DNA of 64,000 nt. Source: Corynebacterium urogenitale. Lineage in GTDB: Bacteria; Actinomycetota; Actinomycetes; Mycobacteriales; Mycobacteriaceae. The number at the start of each line of letters is the position of its first letter. Within the stretch, counting starts at the first letter, position 1. The notes beneath the pieces are model-generated. The model was not told where the DNA came from, did no database searches, and saw nothing but the letters and a program-made list of their open reading frames with translations. The position numbers and the translations under genes were made by a program. Location: assembly GCF_009026825.1 (NCBI RefSeq), contig NZ_CP045032.1:1240001-1304000 (forward strand), given 5' to 3'. Of this stretch, positions 9,046-16,265 are shown piece by piece.

Positions 9046-9582
9046 TTAACTCACCTCTCGCCATGCATCAGCTAACAGCCTTCTGGTCTCACGCAACGTC
9101 TGTGGCAGAACCTTTGTCCCCGCTATCACCGTCATGAAATTAGCATCTCCCGACCATCGTGGCACGACGTGCTGATGCAGGTGATCGGACACGCTTCCGC
9201 CCGAGGCCCGTCCCAGATTGAGACCGACATTGATGGCGTTCGGGTTCGATACGCGGCGTACAGCCCGGATCGCGGTTTTTGTGAAGCTTGCTAGCTCAGC
9301 AGTCTCCTCATCCGTCAGTTCCGTGTAGTCAGCCACTTTGCGGTAAGGCACTACGAGCATATGCCCAGGGTTGTAGGGAAAGAGATTGAGCACACAATAG
9401 ACGGTACGCCCGCGGGCAACAATCAGCCCCTCTTCATCGGATTTCTCCGGGATACTCAGAAAGGGGTCGTCATCCTTTTCCGTCGTAGTAAGGTATGCGG
9501 ACCGGTACGGAGCCCACAGTCGCAGCAAGCCGTCTAGATTTTCCGGCGCTGATCCCACGCCATGATCTACGTACTGGTCCAT
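9046..9582 (-). CDS. HIT-family hydrolase/phosphorylase
   Basis: A 178-residue histidine-triad protein; its mycobacterial neighbour in the same place (Rv2613c) is described as an Ap4A phosphorylase. The triad is visible as HLHQHVVPRW after NLGRASGGSVSD, and the N-terminal LLRLWAPYRSAYL is typical of this actinobacterial subgroup. ATG 9582 is chosen because TAAGGAATTT precedes it; the open frame continues 22 codons upstream into thrS, but that part is not conserved-looking. It lies between thrS and pgsA1 and is likely co-transcribed. The exact substrate cannot be read from sequence. Confidence 0.9.
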   Translation of the reverse strand: MDQYVDHGVGSAPENLDGLLRLWAPYRSAYLTTTEKDDDPFLSIPEKSDEEGLIVARGRTVYCVLNLFPYNPGHMLVVPYRKVADYTELTDEETAELASFTKTAIRAVRRVSNPNAINVGLNLGRASGGSVSDHLHQHVVPRWSGDANFMTVIAGTKVLPQTLRETRRLLADAWREVS

Positions 9583-9604
9583 AAATTCCTTACATCTTCC
9601 CTCT

Positions 9605-11686
9605 CTAAGAGAGCAGCTCTGACACTGGCTCCTTCGATGGTTGTTCATTGCGGCGCGAAGTGATCCACGAGTTAATCAGCTCCAGGGCCTTGTCCTGTGG
9701 AACTCCATTCACCTGCGTGCCGTCCAGGAAACGGAAGGATACCGCGCCAGCTTCGACGTCACGGCCACCGACGAGGACCATGAACGGCACACGTGCTTGG
9801 GTGTGGTTGCGGATCTTCTTCTGCATACGATCATCCGAGGTGTCAACCTCCGCGCGGATTCCCCGCTCGCGCAGCTTGCCAGCGAAGTTCTCCAGGTAGG
9901 CGTTGAAGTCATCGGCAACCGGGATGCCCACAACCTGGTGGGGGGCAAGCCAAGCCGGGAATGCGCCGGCGTAGTGCTCCAGCAGCACGCCAAAGAAACG
10001 CTCGATGGAGCCGAAGAGCGCACGGTGAATCATGATGGGACGCTGCTTAGAGCCGTCGGAGGACGTGTACTCCAGGTTGAAACGCTCCGGGAGGTTGAAG
10101 TCCAACTGCACAGTAGACATCTGCCAAGTACGCCCAATGGCATCACGTGCCTGGACTGAAATCTTCGGGCCGTAGAATGCTGCTCCGCCTGGATCGGGCA
10201 CGAGCTCAAGACCCGACTTTTCGGCCACGCGCTGAAGGATTCTCGTGGAACGCTCCCAGATTTCGTCGGACCCGACAAACTTATTCTCGTCCTTGGTCGA
10301 CAGCTCCAAGTAAAAATCGTCCAAGCCGTAGTCCTTGAGTAGGGAGATGATGAACTCCAGCACGGACGTCAGCTCCGTCTCCAACTGCTCCTCAGTGCAG
10401 TAAATGTGGGCGTCGTCCTGGGTGAAACCACGGGCACGGGTGAGACCGTGAATCACGCCAGACTTCTCGTAGCGATATACAGTTCCGAACTCGAACAGTC
10501 GCAGGGGAAGCTCACGGTATGAACGTCCACGAGAAGCGAAGATCAGATTGTGCATCGGACAGTTCATCGGCTTGGCATAGTAGTCCTGAGCCTGCTTGGT
10601 CACATTGCCATCCGCGTCAGTCTCGCCATCGAGCTGCATCGGAGGGAACATGCCATCCGCGTAGAAATCAAGGTGCCCTGACTTGGAGAACAGATCCCCC
10701 TTCGTGATGTGCGGGGTATTGACGAAGGAGTAGCCGGATGCGATGTGCCGCCGCCGAGAGTGCTCCTCCATTTCAAGGCGAACGATGCCACCATCCGGGT
10801 GGAAAACGGGGAAGCCAGAACCAATCTCATCCGGGAAGCTAAAGAGATCCATCTCCGCGCCAAGGCGACGATGATCGCGCTTTTCCGCTTCCTCCAGCAT
10901 GGTTTTGTATTCGTCCAGAGCATCCTTAGACTCCCAGGCTGTACCGTAAATACGCTGCAAACCAGCCTTCGACTGGTCGCCACGCCAGTACGCAGCAGAA
11001 GAGCGAGTAATGGCGAAAGCCGGAATGTAGCGAGTGGTTGGTACGTGCGGACCGCGGCAAAGGTCATACCACTCCACCTCACCGGAGCGAGGATTGACAT
11101 TGGAGTAACAGGTCAGCTCACCTGCACCAACCTCAGTCGCTTCCTCAGAATCCGGATCCACGTTGCCCTTATCCGCAATGAGTTCCGTCTTAAAAGGCTC
11201 GTTAACGTACTCTGCGAGGGCCTCGTCCTGATCAGCGTAGGCTTTACGTTCAAAGCGCTGGCCGGACTTAATGATCTTCTTCATCGACTTTTCGATCTTG
11301 TTCAGATCTTCCGGCGTGAATGGCTCAGCTACCTCAAAGTCGTAGTAGAAGCCGTTCTCGATGGCCGGGCCGATACCGAGCTTGGTACCAGGGAACTCCT
11401 TCTGCACAGCCTGTGCGAGTACGTGTGCAGCGGAGTGCCGAATGACCGCACGTCCTTCTTCAGTGTTTGAGGCTACGGCTGTGACCTCAGTATCGACCTC
11501 GGGAGTCCAGGAAAGGTCTCGAAGCTGTCCATCACTGTCTTTCACCACAACAATGGCCTGTGGACCCTTGTTTGGAAGCTCCAGTGGGCGCATAGCTGCA
11601 CCCGCCGTTTCACCGGCGGGGACGGTGAAAGTCACCGGCGCCGCGGGGGCTGGTGCATTGTCCAAAGTCGAATCTGGGGTGCTCAT
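9605..11686 (-). CDS. thrS: Threonyl-tRNA synthetase
   Basis: A class-II aminoacyl-tRNA synthetase of 693 residues that charges tRNA-Thr. Domains in order: an N-terminal TGS domain (residues ~15-75), the editing domain with [12 protein letters not shown] (first HxxxH half) and later CRGPHVP, the catalytic core with [35 protein letters not shown] and the zinc-type cysteine, and a C-terminal anticodon domain ([11 protein letters not shown]). AAGGAG precedes ATG 11686 by about 10 nt. I see no T-box leader. It heads the run thrS-HIT-pgsA1-patA-pimA. Confidence 0.97.
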   Translation of the reverse strand: MSTPDSTLDNAPAPAAPVTFTVPAGETAGAAMRPLELPNKGPQAIVVVKDSDGQLRDLSWTPEVDTEVTAVASNTEEGRAVIRHSAAHVLAQAVQKEFPGTKLGIGPAIENGFYYDFEVAEPFTPEDLNKIEKSMKKIIKSGQRFERKAYADQDEALAEYVNEPFKTELIADKGNVDPDSEEATEVGAGELTCYSNVNPRSGEVEWYDLCRGPHVPTTRYIPAFAITRSSAAYWRGDQSKAGLQRIYGTAWESKDALDEYKTMLEEAEKRDHRRLGAEMDLFSFPDEIGSGFPVFHPDGGIVRLEMEEHSRRRHIASGYSFVNTPHITKGDLFSKSGHLDFYADGMFPPMQLDGETDADGNVTKQAQDYYAKPMNCPMHNLIFASRGRSYRELPLRLFEFGTVYRYEKSGVIHGLTRARGFTQDDAHIYCTEEQLETELTSVLEFIISLLKDYGLDDFYLELSTKDENKFVGSDEIWERSTRILQRVAEKSGLELVPDPGGAAFYGPKISVQARDAIGRTWQMSTVQLDFNLPERFNLEYTSSDGSKQRPIMIHRALFGSIERFFGVLLEHYAGAFPAWLAPHQVVGIPVADDFNAYLENFAGKLRERGIRAEVDTSDDRMQKKIRNHTQARVPFMVLVGGRDVEAGAVSFRFLDGTQVNGVPQDKALELINSWITSRRNEQPSKEPVSELLS

Positions 11687-11755
11687 GTGAGAGGTGCTCC
11701 TTCAAGCTCTTCGTGACGGTCACATACCGGGTGACAGTCCTCAACTTGAAAGAGT

Positions 11756-12970
11756 CTACCCCTCGAGGATGGTTTGTCCCCAGTAGCTCCCCTCTTGTGT
11801 CCCAGGAGGGCACCAGAACAGCGCAGAACCTACGTGAGTGATCCACTGATTGAGACGATCAGATTTTGCGAGGCGCTTCTGTAACGGGGTGAAGGCCTTG
11901 TCCGGATCGTTCTGGAAACAGATGAAAATGAGTCCGCTGCTACCTAAAGGAGTGATCTCTCCGTCCCAGTTGTAAGCGCGTCGACGCATGAATTTTCCCT
12001 CACCGGCCGAGATGCCTACGTGCGAGTTTGGATCGATCATCGGGAGGCCGGTGTCATCCGTGATGTTGAGATCGACCTCATCGAATTCTTCACGCTGCCC
12101 CAAGGGAGCGCCCTTGACAATGTCCCGGCCAAAGACAGTTTCACGGCTGGTGCGGTCTAGAGCCTCCCATCCAGGCATGTCGAAGACAATGCGCCGCACG
12201 ACCATTGCCGAACCGCCTTGTTCATCCCAAATTGCCTGGTCGTATTCCTCTTCTGTTCGAGGAATTGCCGTTCCGTCCTTGAACCCAAGAAGGTTTCGGG
12301 GCGTCTCCCCTGTCGGTGCATCGAGAAATCCTCGTTGAGTCCACTTAGGTTCGACGAAGTCTCTACAACCACGGGTGAGTACCCGAGCAGCGTGGCTGAC
12401 CGCTGTCACATCGTCACCACAAATCTGGAGCACGATGTCCCCGCCAGAAAAGTCGGGCTTGAGCTCGTCACCTTCAAATGCCGGCAGCCCCTTCTCATTT
12501 TTCTTCACCCAACTGGGCACACGGTCGAGCAGGCCAGCCTGCTTCATGATCTCTGTTCCCCAGCCCACCGTGATGGTCATGTTCATAGGGGCATGAGTGA
12601 GTTCAGACTCCAGATCAGCAAGAGCTGTGTTGCCTTGAGTCAGAGCACGAGCATCATCGGTCCAAATACGCATGACGCGTTGGAGGGAACGCTGAACTAC
12701 TGAGCTCCCGCCTTCGATCGCCGTAGCTTTGAAATCATAAGCGACGAGGATTGCATGAGTCTGGGGAGCTGTAGCAATCCCTGCCTGATGATTTCCATCG
12801 AAGGCGACCTTCGTGTTCTCTCCAGAGATGCCACCACTAGTTGCGTCTGGTGTGGTCTGTGAACCCTCGCCAGTGGCATCTTTATCAGAACAAGATGCGA
12901 GGACAGCAGTGGCGCCGGTGAGGCCGAGACCAGCAAAGAAACCACGCCGGGTAATCGCAGAACCGGACAT
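11756..12970 (-). CDS. Tat-exported DyP-type heme peroxidase lipoprotein
   Basis: A 404-residue dye-decolorising (EfeB-like) peroxidase. The N-terminus is a twin-arginine signal, TRRGFFAG (R8, R9), followed by a lipobox LASC with C27, so a folded, heme-loaded, lipid-anchored exoprotein is predicted. The DyP signature GFKDGT and a histidine in PNSHVGIS that fits the proximal heme ligand are visible. It is the last gene of the CopC/PCu(A)C cluster; a strong hairpin separates it from the PCu(A)C gene. Whether it acts in iron release, peroxide defence or another oxidation cannot be told from sequence. Confidence 0.92.
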   Translation of the reverse strand: MSGSAITRRGFFAGLGLTGATAVLASCSDKDATGEGSQTTPDATSGGISGENTKVAFDGNHQAGIATAPQTHAILVAYDFKATAIEGGSSVVQRSLQRVMRIWTDDARALTQGNTALADLESELTHAPMNMTITVGWGTEIMKQAGLLDRVPSWVKKNEKGLPAFEGDELKPDFSGGDIVLQICGDDVTAVSHAARVLTRGCRDFVEPKWTQRGFLDAPTGETPRNLLGFKDGTAIPRTEEEYDQAIWDEQGGSAMVVRRIVFDMPGWEALDRTSRETVFGRDIVKGAPLGQREEFDEVDLNITDDTGLPMIDPNSHVGISAGEGKFMRRRAYNWDGEITPLGSSGLIFICFQNDPDKAFTPLQKRLAKSDRLNQWITHVGSALFWCPPGTQEGSYWGQTILEG

Positions 12971-12993
12971 GAAAAATCAACTTCTTTCTAGAA

Positions 12994-13031
12994 AATCTCC
13001 GACACTGAAACGCGTTTCGGTGCCGGAGATT
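12994..13031 (-). terminator. Hairpin between PCu(A)C gene and DyP gene
   Basis: The minus-strand transcript can form AATCTCCG..CGGAGATT arms extended by CAC/GTG and GAAAC/GTTTC, 38 bp in all with small mismatches. It is followed by ATTTTC. It lies after the PCu(A)C stop and about 24 nt before the DyP start, so it may partly terminate transcription and lower DyP expression. Confidence 0.65.
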
Positions 13032-13060
13032 CGGTTAAGGCTGTGGCTGACGATGACTCA

Positions 13061-13726
13061 TCAGTGGTCGTGACCCTCGGGGGTATGGCCTTCGTGGTCG
13101 TGACCCTCGTGGTTGTGACCCTCCATATTCATTTCGGAGTCACCCATCGACCCTTCGGCATCCCCATAGTGCTCATGAGTAGATTGCTGGACGCGGACTG
13201 GAACATCCTTGAGTTCGTACTCTTTACCCGCTGCATCCTTCAGGGTGAAGGTCACGGCGTCTCCGGCGGCGAGCTCATCATTGTTGCCCATGATCATGAT
13301 GTGCTCGTGTCCCGGCTGCAGAACCATAGTCTCACCAGCCTTGATCGTGAAGCCGTCTTCGGCTTCCTTCATCACGCCGTCTTCAACAATGTGGAATTCA
13401 ACATCTCCAGCGACGGACGACTCGGCGGACTTCAGATTGATGTCCTGATCAGTGATGTTTTTCAGCGCGCCGAAAACTCCGGTCATAGCTTTATCCGCTG
13501 GCTTAGCGGTCACATAGGCCTGGGAGAACGTCAGGCCAGAAGTGGAAGCTTCAGACTCTTGGCTATCAGCCGTGGGAGGGGTGTTATCGGAGGCCGTGGG
13601 AGCCTGATCGGAATCGGACTCATTCGCAGGGCTACATCCTGCCAGAAGCAGGGCGGATGCCGCCGCGACTGCGACTGCCATCCGGGTTGGTGATGCGAAA
13701 CGAGTTGAGCGCTTTTGCGTAAGCAC
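13061..13726 (-). CDS. PCu(A)C-type copper chaperone lipoprotein with His-rich tail
   Basis: A 221-residue exported copper-binding protein. A lipoprotein signal ends in LLLAGC (C31). The cupredoxin-like PCu(A)C core shows GVFGALKNITDQDINL, EFHIVEDGVMKE and the ligand segment LQPGHEHIMIMG, that is, the spaced His/Met set used for Cu(I). The last ~40 residues are rich in His, Met, Glu and Gly with repeats of EGHDH/EGHNH, encoded by near-identical 18-bp units, and should add metal sites. GTG 13726 is used, with AAAGGA about 12 nt upstream. Family members deliver copper to cytochrome oxidase; that role is inferred here. Confidence 0.9.
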   Translation of the reverse strand: MLTQKRSTRFASPTRMAVAVAAASALLLAGCSPANESDSDQAPTASDNTPPTADSQESEASTSGLTFSQAYVTAKPADKAMTGVFGALKNITDQDINLKSAESSVAGDVEFHIVEDGVMKEAEDGFTIKAGETMVLQPGHEHIMIMGNNDELAAGDAVTFTLKDAAGKEYELKDVPVRVQQSTHEHYGDAEGSMGDSEMNMEGHNHEGHDHEGHTPEGHDH

Positions 13727-13768
13727 GATTATCGAGTGTCCTTTGGTGATTGTGGCGTTTGGGTTACG

Positions 13769-14101
13769 CTACTGACCTACGGTGGCCGTAGTGGCACGGG
13801 TGTTGTTCTGAGCAGGAAATTCTGCCTCGCCCTGAGTTCCCGCAGCCTCAGCGCCGCCCATGGACTCGCCAGCGGTGGCGTCCTCAGTCGCGGTTTCTAC
13901 CGCTGTCTCAGCGTCTGCGGACTCGGAAGCTTCAGAGCTACTGGAAGACTCTCCACCCTGAATGGCTGGGGAGCTCACACCGGTCTGATTGTCCTGGAAT
14001 GGCTGGTCAGAATCATTTTCGTGAGGCGGCGTGCAGGCGGCCAGAGCTACTGCAGTAGTCAGAGCAAGGGTGGCCGTTGCGGCAGTGCGAACAATCTTCA
14101 C
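13769..14101 (-). CDS. Small Ser/Glu/Ala-rich lipoprotein, unknown function
   Basis: A 110-residue lipoprotein with signal peptide VKIVRTAATATLALTTAVAL and lipobox LAAC (C23). The mature part is low-complexity, rich in Ser, Glu, Ala, Thr and Gln, and has no recognisable fold. GTG 14101 is chosen because AGGAG stands about 8 nt upstream; the longer open frame from 14158 would place 19 charged residues before the signal. It lies between the CopC-like and PCu(A)C genes on the same strand, so a role in extracytoplasmic copper handling is possible from context only. Confidence 0.78.
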   Translation of the reverse strand: MKIVRTAATATLALTTAVALAACTPPHENDSDQPFQDNQTGVSSPAIQGGESSSSSEASESADAETAVETATEDATAGESMGGAEAAGTQGEAEFPAQNNTRATTATVGQ

Positions 14102-14188
14102 TTTTCTTCTCCTGTTTGAGCTGTCACATCTCCCGAGCTGAGCGGATGAAAATTCCACACAGCCAGTCTTGGTGCCGCGCCATTGTGG

Positions 14189-14806
14189 CTACGCATCGCG
14201 ATCAGTTTTCTTCAGATCGCGGTATCGCATAATTGCCACGACGAGCGCACCTGCAACTACGACGATACCTCCCAGTGGCAGAAGCCAGGTAGGCACAGTG
14301 CTTTGCGCATCCCCCTGCTCCCCCTCGGCGGAGGCATCGTTTTCTCCTGCGTTTGTGGCCTCGTCAGGATTGTTGGTCGGATTATCGCTCGACGCTGCGT
14401 CGCCACCCGTCAGAGTGAAATCCACACTGCCGCGTGTGGCGTGCCCGTCCGAGGATGTGATCTGGTAGCCGATGCGGTAATCGCCAGCATCTGCTTGCGT
14501 ACCTTCAGGTACAGCCAAGCTGAGCTCTCGCCCCTCAATGGATGGCTCTCCTGAGAACAACACCTTGCCATCGCGGGTGACAGACATTGTGTTGAAACCG
14601 TCCTTCGGCTCGCCCGAGAATTCCAAGACAATATCCTCAGGAAGCTCGGAAATCGATGATCCTCGCTCCGGAGTGGAGCTGATGACCGAATCGTGAGCAA
14701 ATGCCGGAGCCGCAAGTGCGGTGGATCCCAATGCGCCGACGGTGATCGCCAGGCCGAGGGCCGCGATGCGGTTTGTCACCGGTCGCGAACGTTGTGGGTT
14801 GCGCAT
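14189..14806 (-). CDS. copC: CopC-domain copper-binding membrane-anchored protein
   Basis: A 205-residue exported protein. The signal peptide ends AFA, giving a mature N-terminal histidine (H38), the usual first Cu(II) ligand of CopC. The beta-sandwich domain has STPERGSSISELPEDIVLEFS, and SSDGHATRGSVDF supplies the second histidine. An acidic Ser/Asp/Asn linker leads to a C-terminal transmembrane helix (about residues 172-192) and a basic tail, as in Gram-positive CopC/YcnJ-type proteins. ATG 14806 has AAAGG upstream. It is first in the copper cluster; a perfect inverted repeat lies about 130 bp upstream. Confidence 0.9.
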   Translation of the reverse strand: MRNPQRSRPVTNRIAALGLAITVGALGSTALAAPAFAHDSVISSTPERGSSISELPEDIVLEFSGEPKDGFNTMSVTRDGKVLFSGEPSIEGRELSLAVPEGTQADAGDYRIGYQITSSDGHATRGSVDFTLTGGDAASSDNPTNNPDEATNAGENDASAEGEQGDAQSTVPTWLLPLGGIVVVAGALVVAIMRYRDLKKTDRDA

Positions 14807-14937
14807 CTCTAGTGACCTTTCAGGAGGGAATGATTCATCTATGGGTGTACATCCTAACGTCTGCACACCCATTGTCATCCAGCCCGCACGAGCCGGACAT
14901 ACAGTTGTCGAATGTGATTGTCTTTAAGTTCCCATTG

Positions 14938-14961
14938 GTGATTAATTGTGCAATTAATCAC
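14938..14961. promoter_or_regulatory. Perfect 11-bp inverted repeat, candidate operator of the copper cluster
   Basis: GTGATTAATTG and its exact complement are separated by TG. The site lies in the AT-rich region upstream of the CopC-like gene and is not followed by a T-tract on the minus strand, so it looks like a dimeric-regulator operator. It does not match the DtxR, LexA or GlxR consensus as I know them. Confidence 0.6.
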
Positions 14962-15026
14962 ACATGCCGGCCAAGAACGATTGCACCCTGACTCCACCGC
15001 CCCGCACATACAGAGCCCACACAGGT

Positions 15027-15059
15027 AAAAAGCCCCAACGAGATTTCCTCGCTGGGGCT
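15027..15059 (-). terminator. Terminator of tRNA-Val(CAC)
   Basis: On the minus strand AGCCCCAGCGAG pairs with CTCGTTGGGGCT and is followed by a T5 tract, directly downstream of the tRNA-Val gene. Confidence 0.8.
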
Positions 15060-15067
15060 AGTGGTTG

Positions 15068-15139
15068 TGGTCCTAACTGGGATCGAACCAGTGACCTTTC
15101 CGGTGTGAGCGGAACGCTCTCCCGCTGAGCTATAGGACC
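15068..15139 (-). tRNA. tRNA-Val (anticodon CAC)
   Basis: Cloverleaf on the minus strand: acceptor GGTCCTA/TAGGACC, D-stem GCTC/GAGC, anticodon stem TTCCG/CGGAA around the loop CTCACAC (anticodon CAC, reads GUG), and T-loop TTCGATC. CCA is not encoded (discriminator A followed by CAA). Confidence 0.95.
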
Positions 15140-15550
15140 ATTACGGGTTTGCCGAAATGCCTCGGTCGAACCGTTGGCCTTCGAACAAGGGGAAAATCTA
15201 GCACCTTTATCCCAAAAACACATAAACCACCAGCTCACTACGCATTCCTATTTGACGTTTGAGAACTGCTCCGCAGGCAACGCGCGCATCAGCCTCAATC
15301 CTCAACCAGGCAAGCGAATCTTCATCCCGGAAGGCGACCGAGACCACCCCTCACAACCAAGCCACACAAAACATGACCACAATCCACCATGCTTGCTATA
15401 GAGACGAATACAAGCACACATGGATGTAAGTTACGTCCCCAAAAATGCTCCTGCCCTTGCCCGTTTACCTGCAGATTTGCACTATCACCCAACAACCCGC
15501 TACTGTTTGATCTCGCACCAAGGACGTAAGTTCAGCGTTCCGATGGGCAT
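15140..15550. other. Non-coding stretch between divergent tRNA genes
   Basis: About 410 bp between the minus-strand tRNA-Val and the plus-strand tRNA array. I see no open frame with a ribosome binding site, no clear hairpin and no recognisable RNA gene. It should hold the promoters of both tRNA units; a possible TTGCAC box near 15476 and TACTGT near 15501 are weak. Confidence 0.5.
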
Positions 15551-15626
15551 GCGGATGTAGCGCAGTTGGTAGCGCATCACCTTGCCAAGGTGAGGGTCGC
15601 GAGTTCGAGTCTCGTCATCCGCTCCA
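15551..15626 (+). tRNA. tRNA-Gly (anticodon GCC), copy 1
   Basis: Acceptor GCGGATG/CATCCGC, anticodon stem TCACC/GGTGA around the loop TTGCCAA (anticodon GCC), and T-loop TTCGAGT. CCA is encoded at 15624-15626. The body is identical to the copies at 15762 and 16027. Confidence 0.95.
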
Positions 15627-15643
15627 CCACAACAGTGGTTTTT

Positions 15644-15718
15644 GCGCGTTTAGCTCAGCGGGAGAGCGCTTCCCTGACACGGAAGAGGTCACTGGTTCGA
15701 TCCCAGTATCGCGCACCA
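15644..15718 (+). tRNA. tRNA-Val (anticodon GAC)
   Basis: Anticodon stem CTTCC/GGAAG around the loop CTGACAC (anticodon GAC), T-arm ACTGG/CCAGT, CCA encoded at 15716-15718. The acceptor GCGCGTT/ATCGCGC leaves a U-U opposition at pair 6-67; otherwise the fold is normal. Confidence 0.93.
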
Positions 15719-15726
15719 TCCAGCTG

Positions 15727-15754
15727 CTGCACTGCCACGGTAGTGCAGTTTTGT
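15727..15754 (+). terminator. Terminator-like hairpin inside the tRNA array
   Basis: CTGCACT (15727-15733) pairs with AGTGCAG (15742-15748), followed by TTTTGTT, between tRNA-Val(GAC) and the second tRNA-Gly. Confidence 0.65.
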
Positions 15755-15761
15755 TGGATAT

Positions 15762-15834
15762 GCGGATGTAGCGCAGTTGGTAGCGCATCACCTTGCCAAG
15801 GTGAGGGTCGCGAGTTCGAGTCTCGTCATCCGCT
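15762..15834 (+). tRNA. tRNA-Gly (anticodon GCC), copy 2
   Basis: Identical tRNA body to copy 1 with the same TTGCCAA anticodon loop. The 3' CCA is not encoded here (discriminator T followed by CTA). Confidence 0.95.
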
Positions 15835-15890
15835 CTAGGTTCACAGCAGGTTTTCCTGTACGGTGAACCAGCGAGGCGGTCAAACGCCAC

Positions 15891-15962
15891 GGTGGAATGG
15901 CTGAGTGGCTTAGGCAACGGTCTGCAAAACCGTGTACACGGGTTCGATTCCCGTTTCCACCT
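15891..15962 (+). tRNA. tRNA-Cys (anticodon GCA)
   Basis: Acceptor GGTGGAA/TTCCACC, anticodon stem ACGGT/ACCGT around the loop CTGCAAA (anticodon GCA), and T-arm ACGGG..CCCGT with loop TTCGATT. CCA is not encoded. Confidence 0.94.
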
Positions 15963-15975
15963 CGTCGTTCATCGT

Positions 15976-16018
15976 CGCCCAAACGCGTGATTACTTTCGA
16001 GTAACGCGGGTTTGGGCG
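15976..16018 (+). repeat. Inverted repeat between tRNA-Cys and tRNA-Gly copy 3
   Basis: CGCCCAAAC and GTTTGGGCG form a 9-bp stem, with an inner GCG/CGC and TTACT/AGTAA pairing. No T-tract follows, so it may be an RNA-processing hairpin rather than a terminator. Confidence 0.6.
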
Positions 16019-16026
16019 TGATACAT

Positions 16027-16102
16027 GCGGATGTAGCGCAGTTGGTAGCGCATCACCTTGCCAAGGTGAGGGTCGCGAGTTCGAGTCTCGTCATCCGCTC
16101 CA
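16027..16102 (+). tRNA. tRNA-Gly (anticodon GCC), copy 3
   Basis: Third copy of the same tRNA-Gly body, here with encoded CCA at 16100-16102. It closes the array. Confidence 0.95.
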
Positions 16103-16106
16103 CCAT

Positions 16107-16147
16107 CACCCTGAAGCTCAACATGCAGGTGGCTTGGGGGTGTTTTT
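16107..16147 (+). terminator. Terminator at the end of the tRNA array
   Basis: CACCC..GGGTG and AAGC..GCTT pair around a central loop and are followed by T5. Confidence 0.7.
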
Positions 16148-16265
16148 CATGCCACGGGTTTCCTCAACATCTCAAGTTTGAGTCTCACTACCCTGTCGCC
16201 GTTCATCTCGAGTCACGGCCGTGCCTCCCCCGTTCCTTCCTCGTGACCAGATACAATTTTCGGCG

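Noticed and set aside
15140..15550. Possible small gene or non-coding RNA in the gap before the tRNA array
   Set aside because: No ribosome binding site, conserved motif or stable hairpin was seen; it is listed only as a non-coding stretch.
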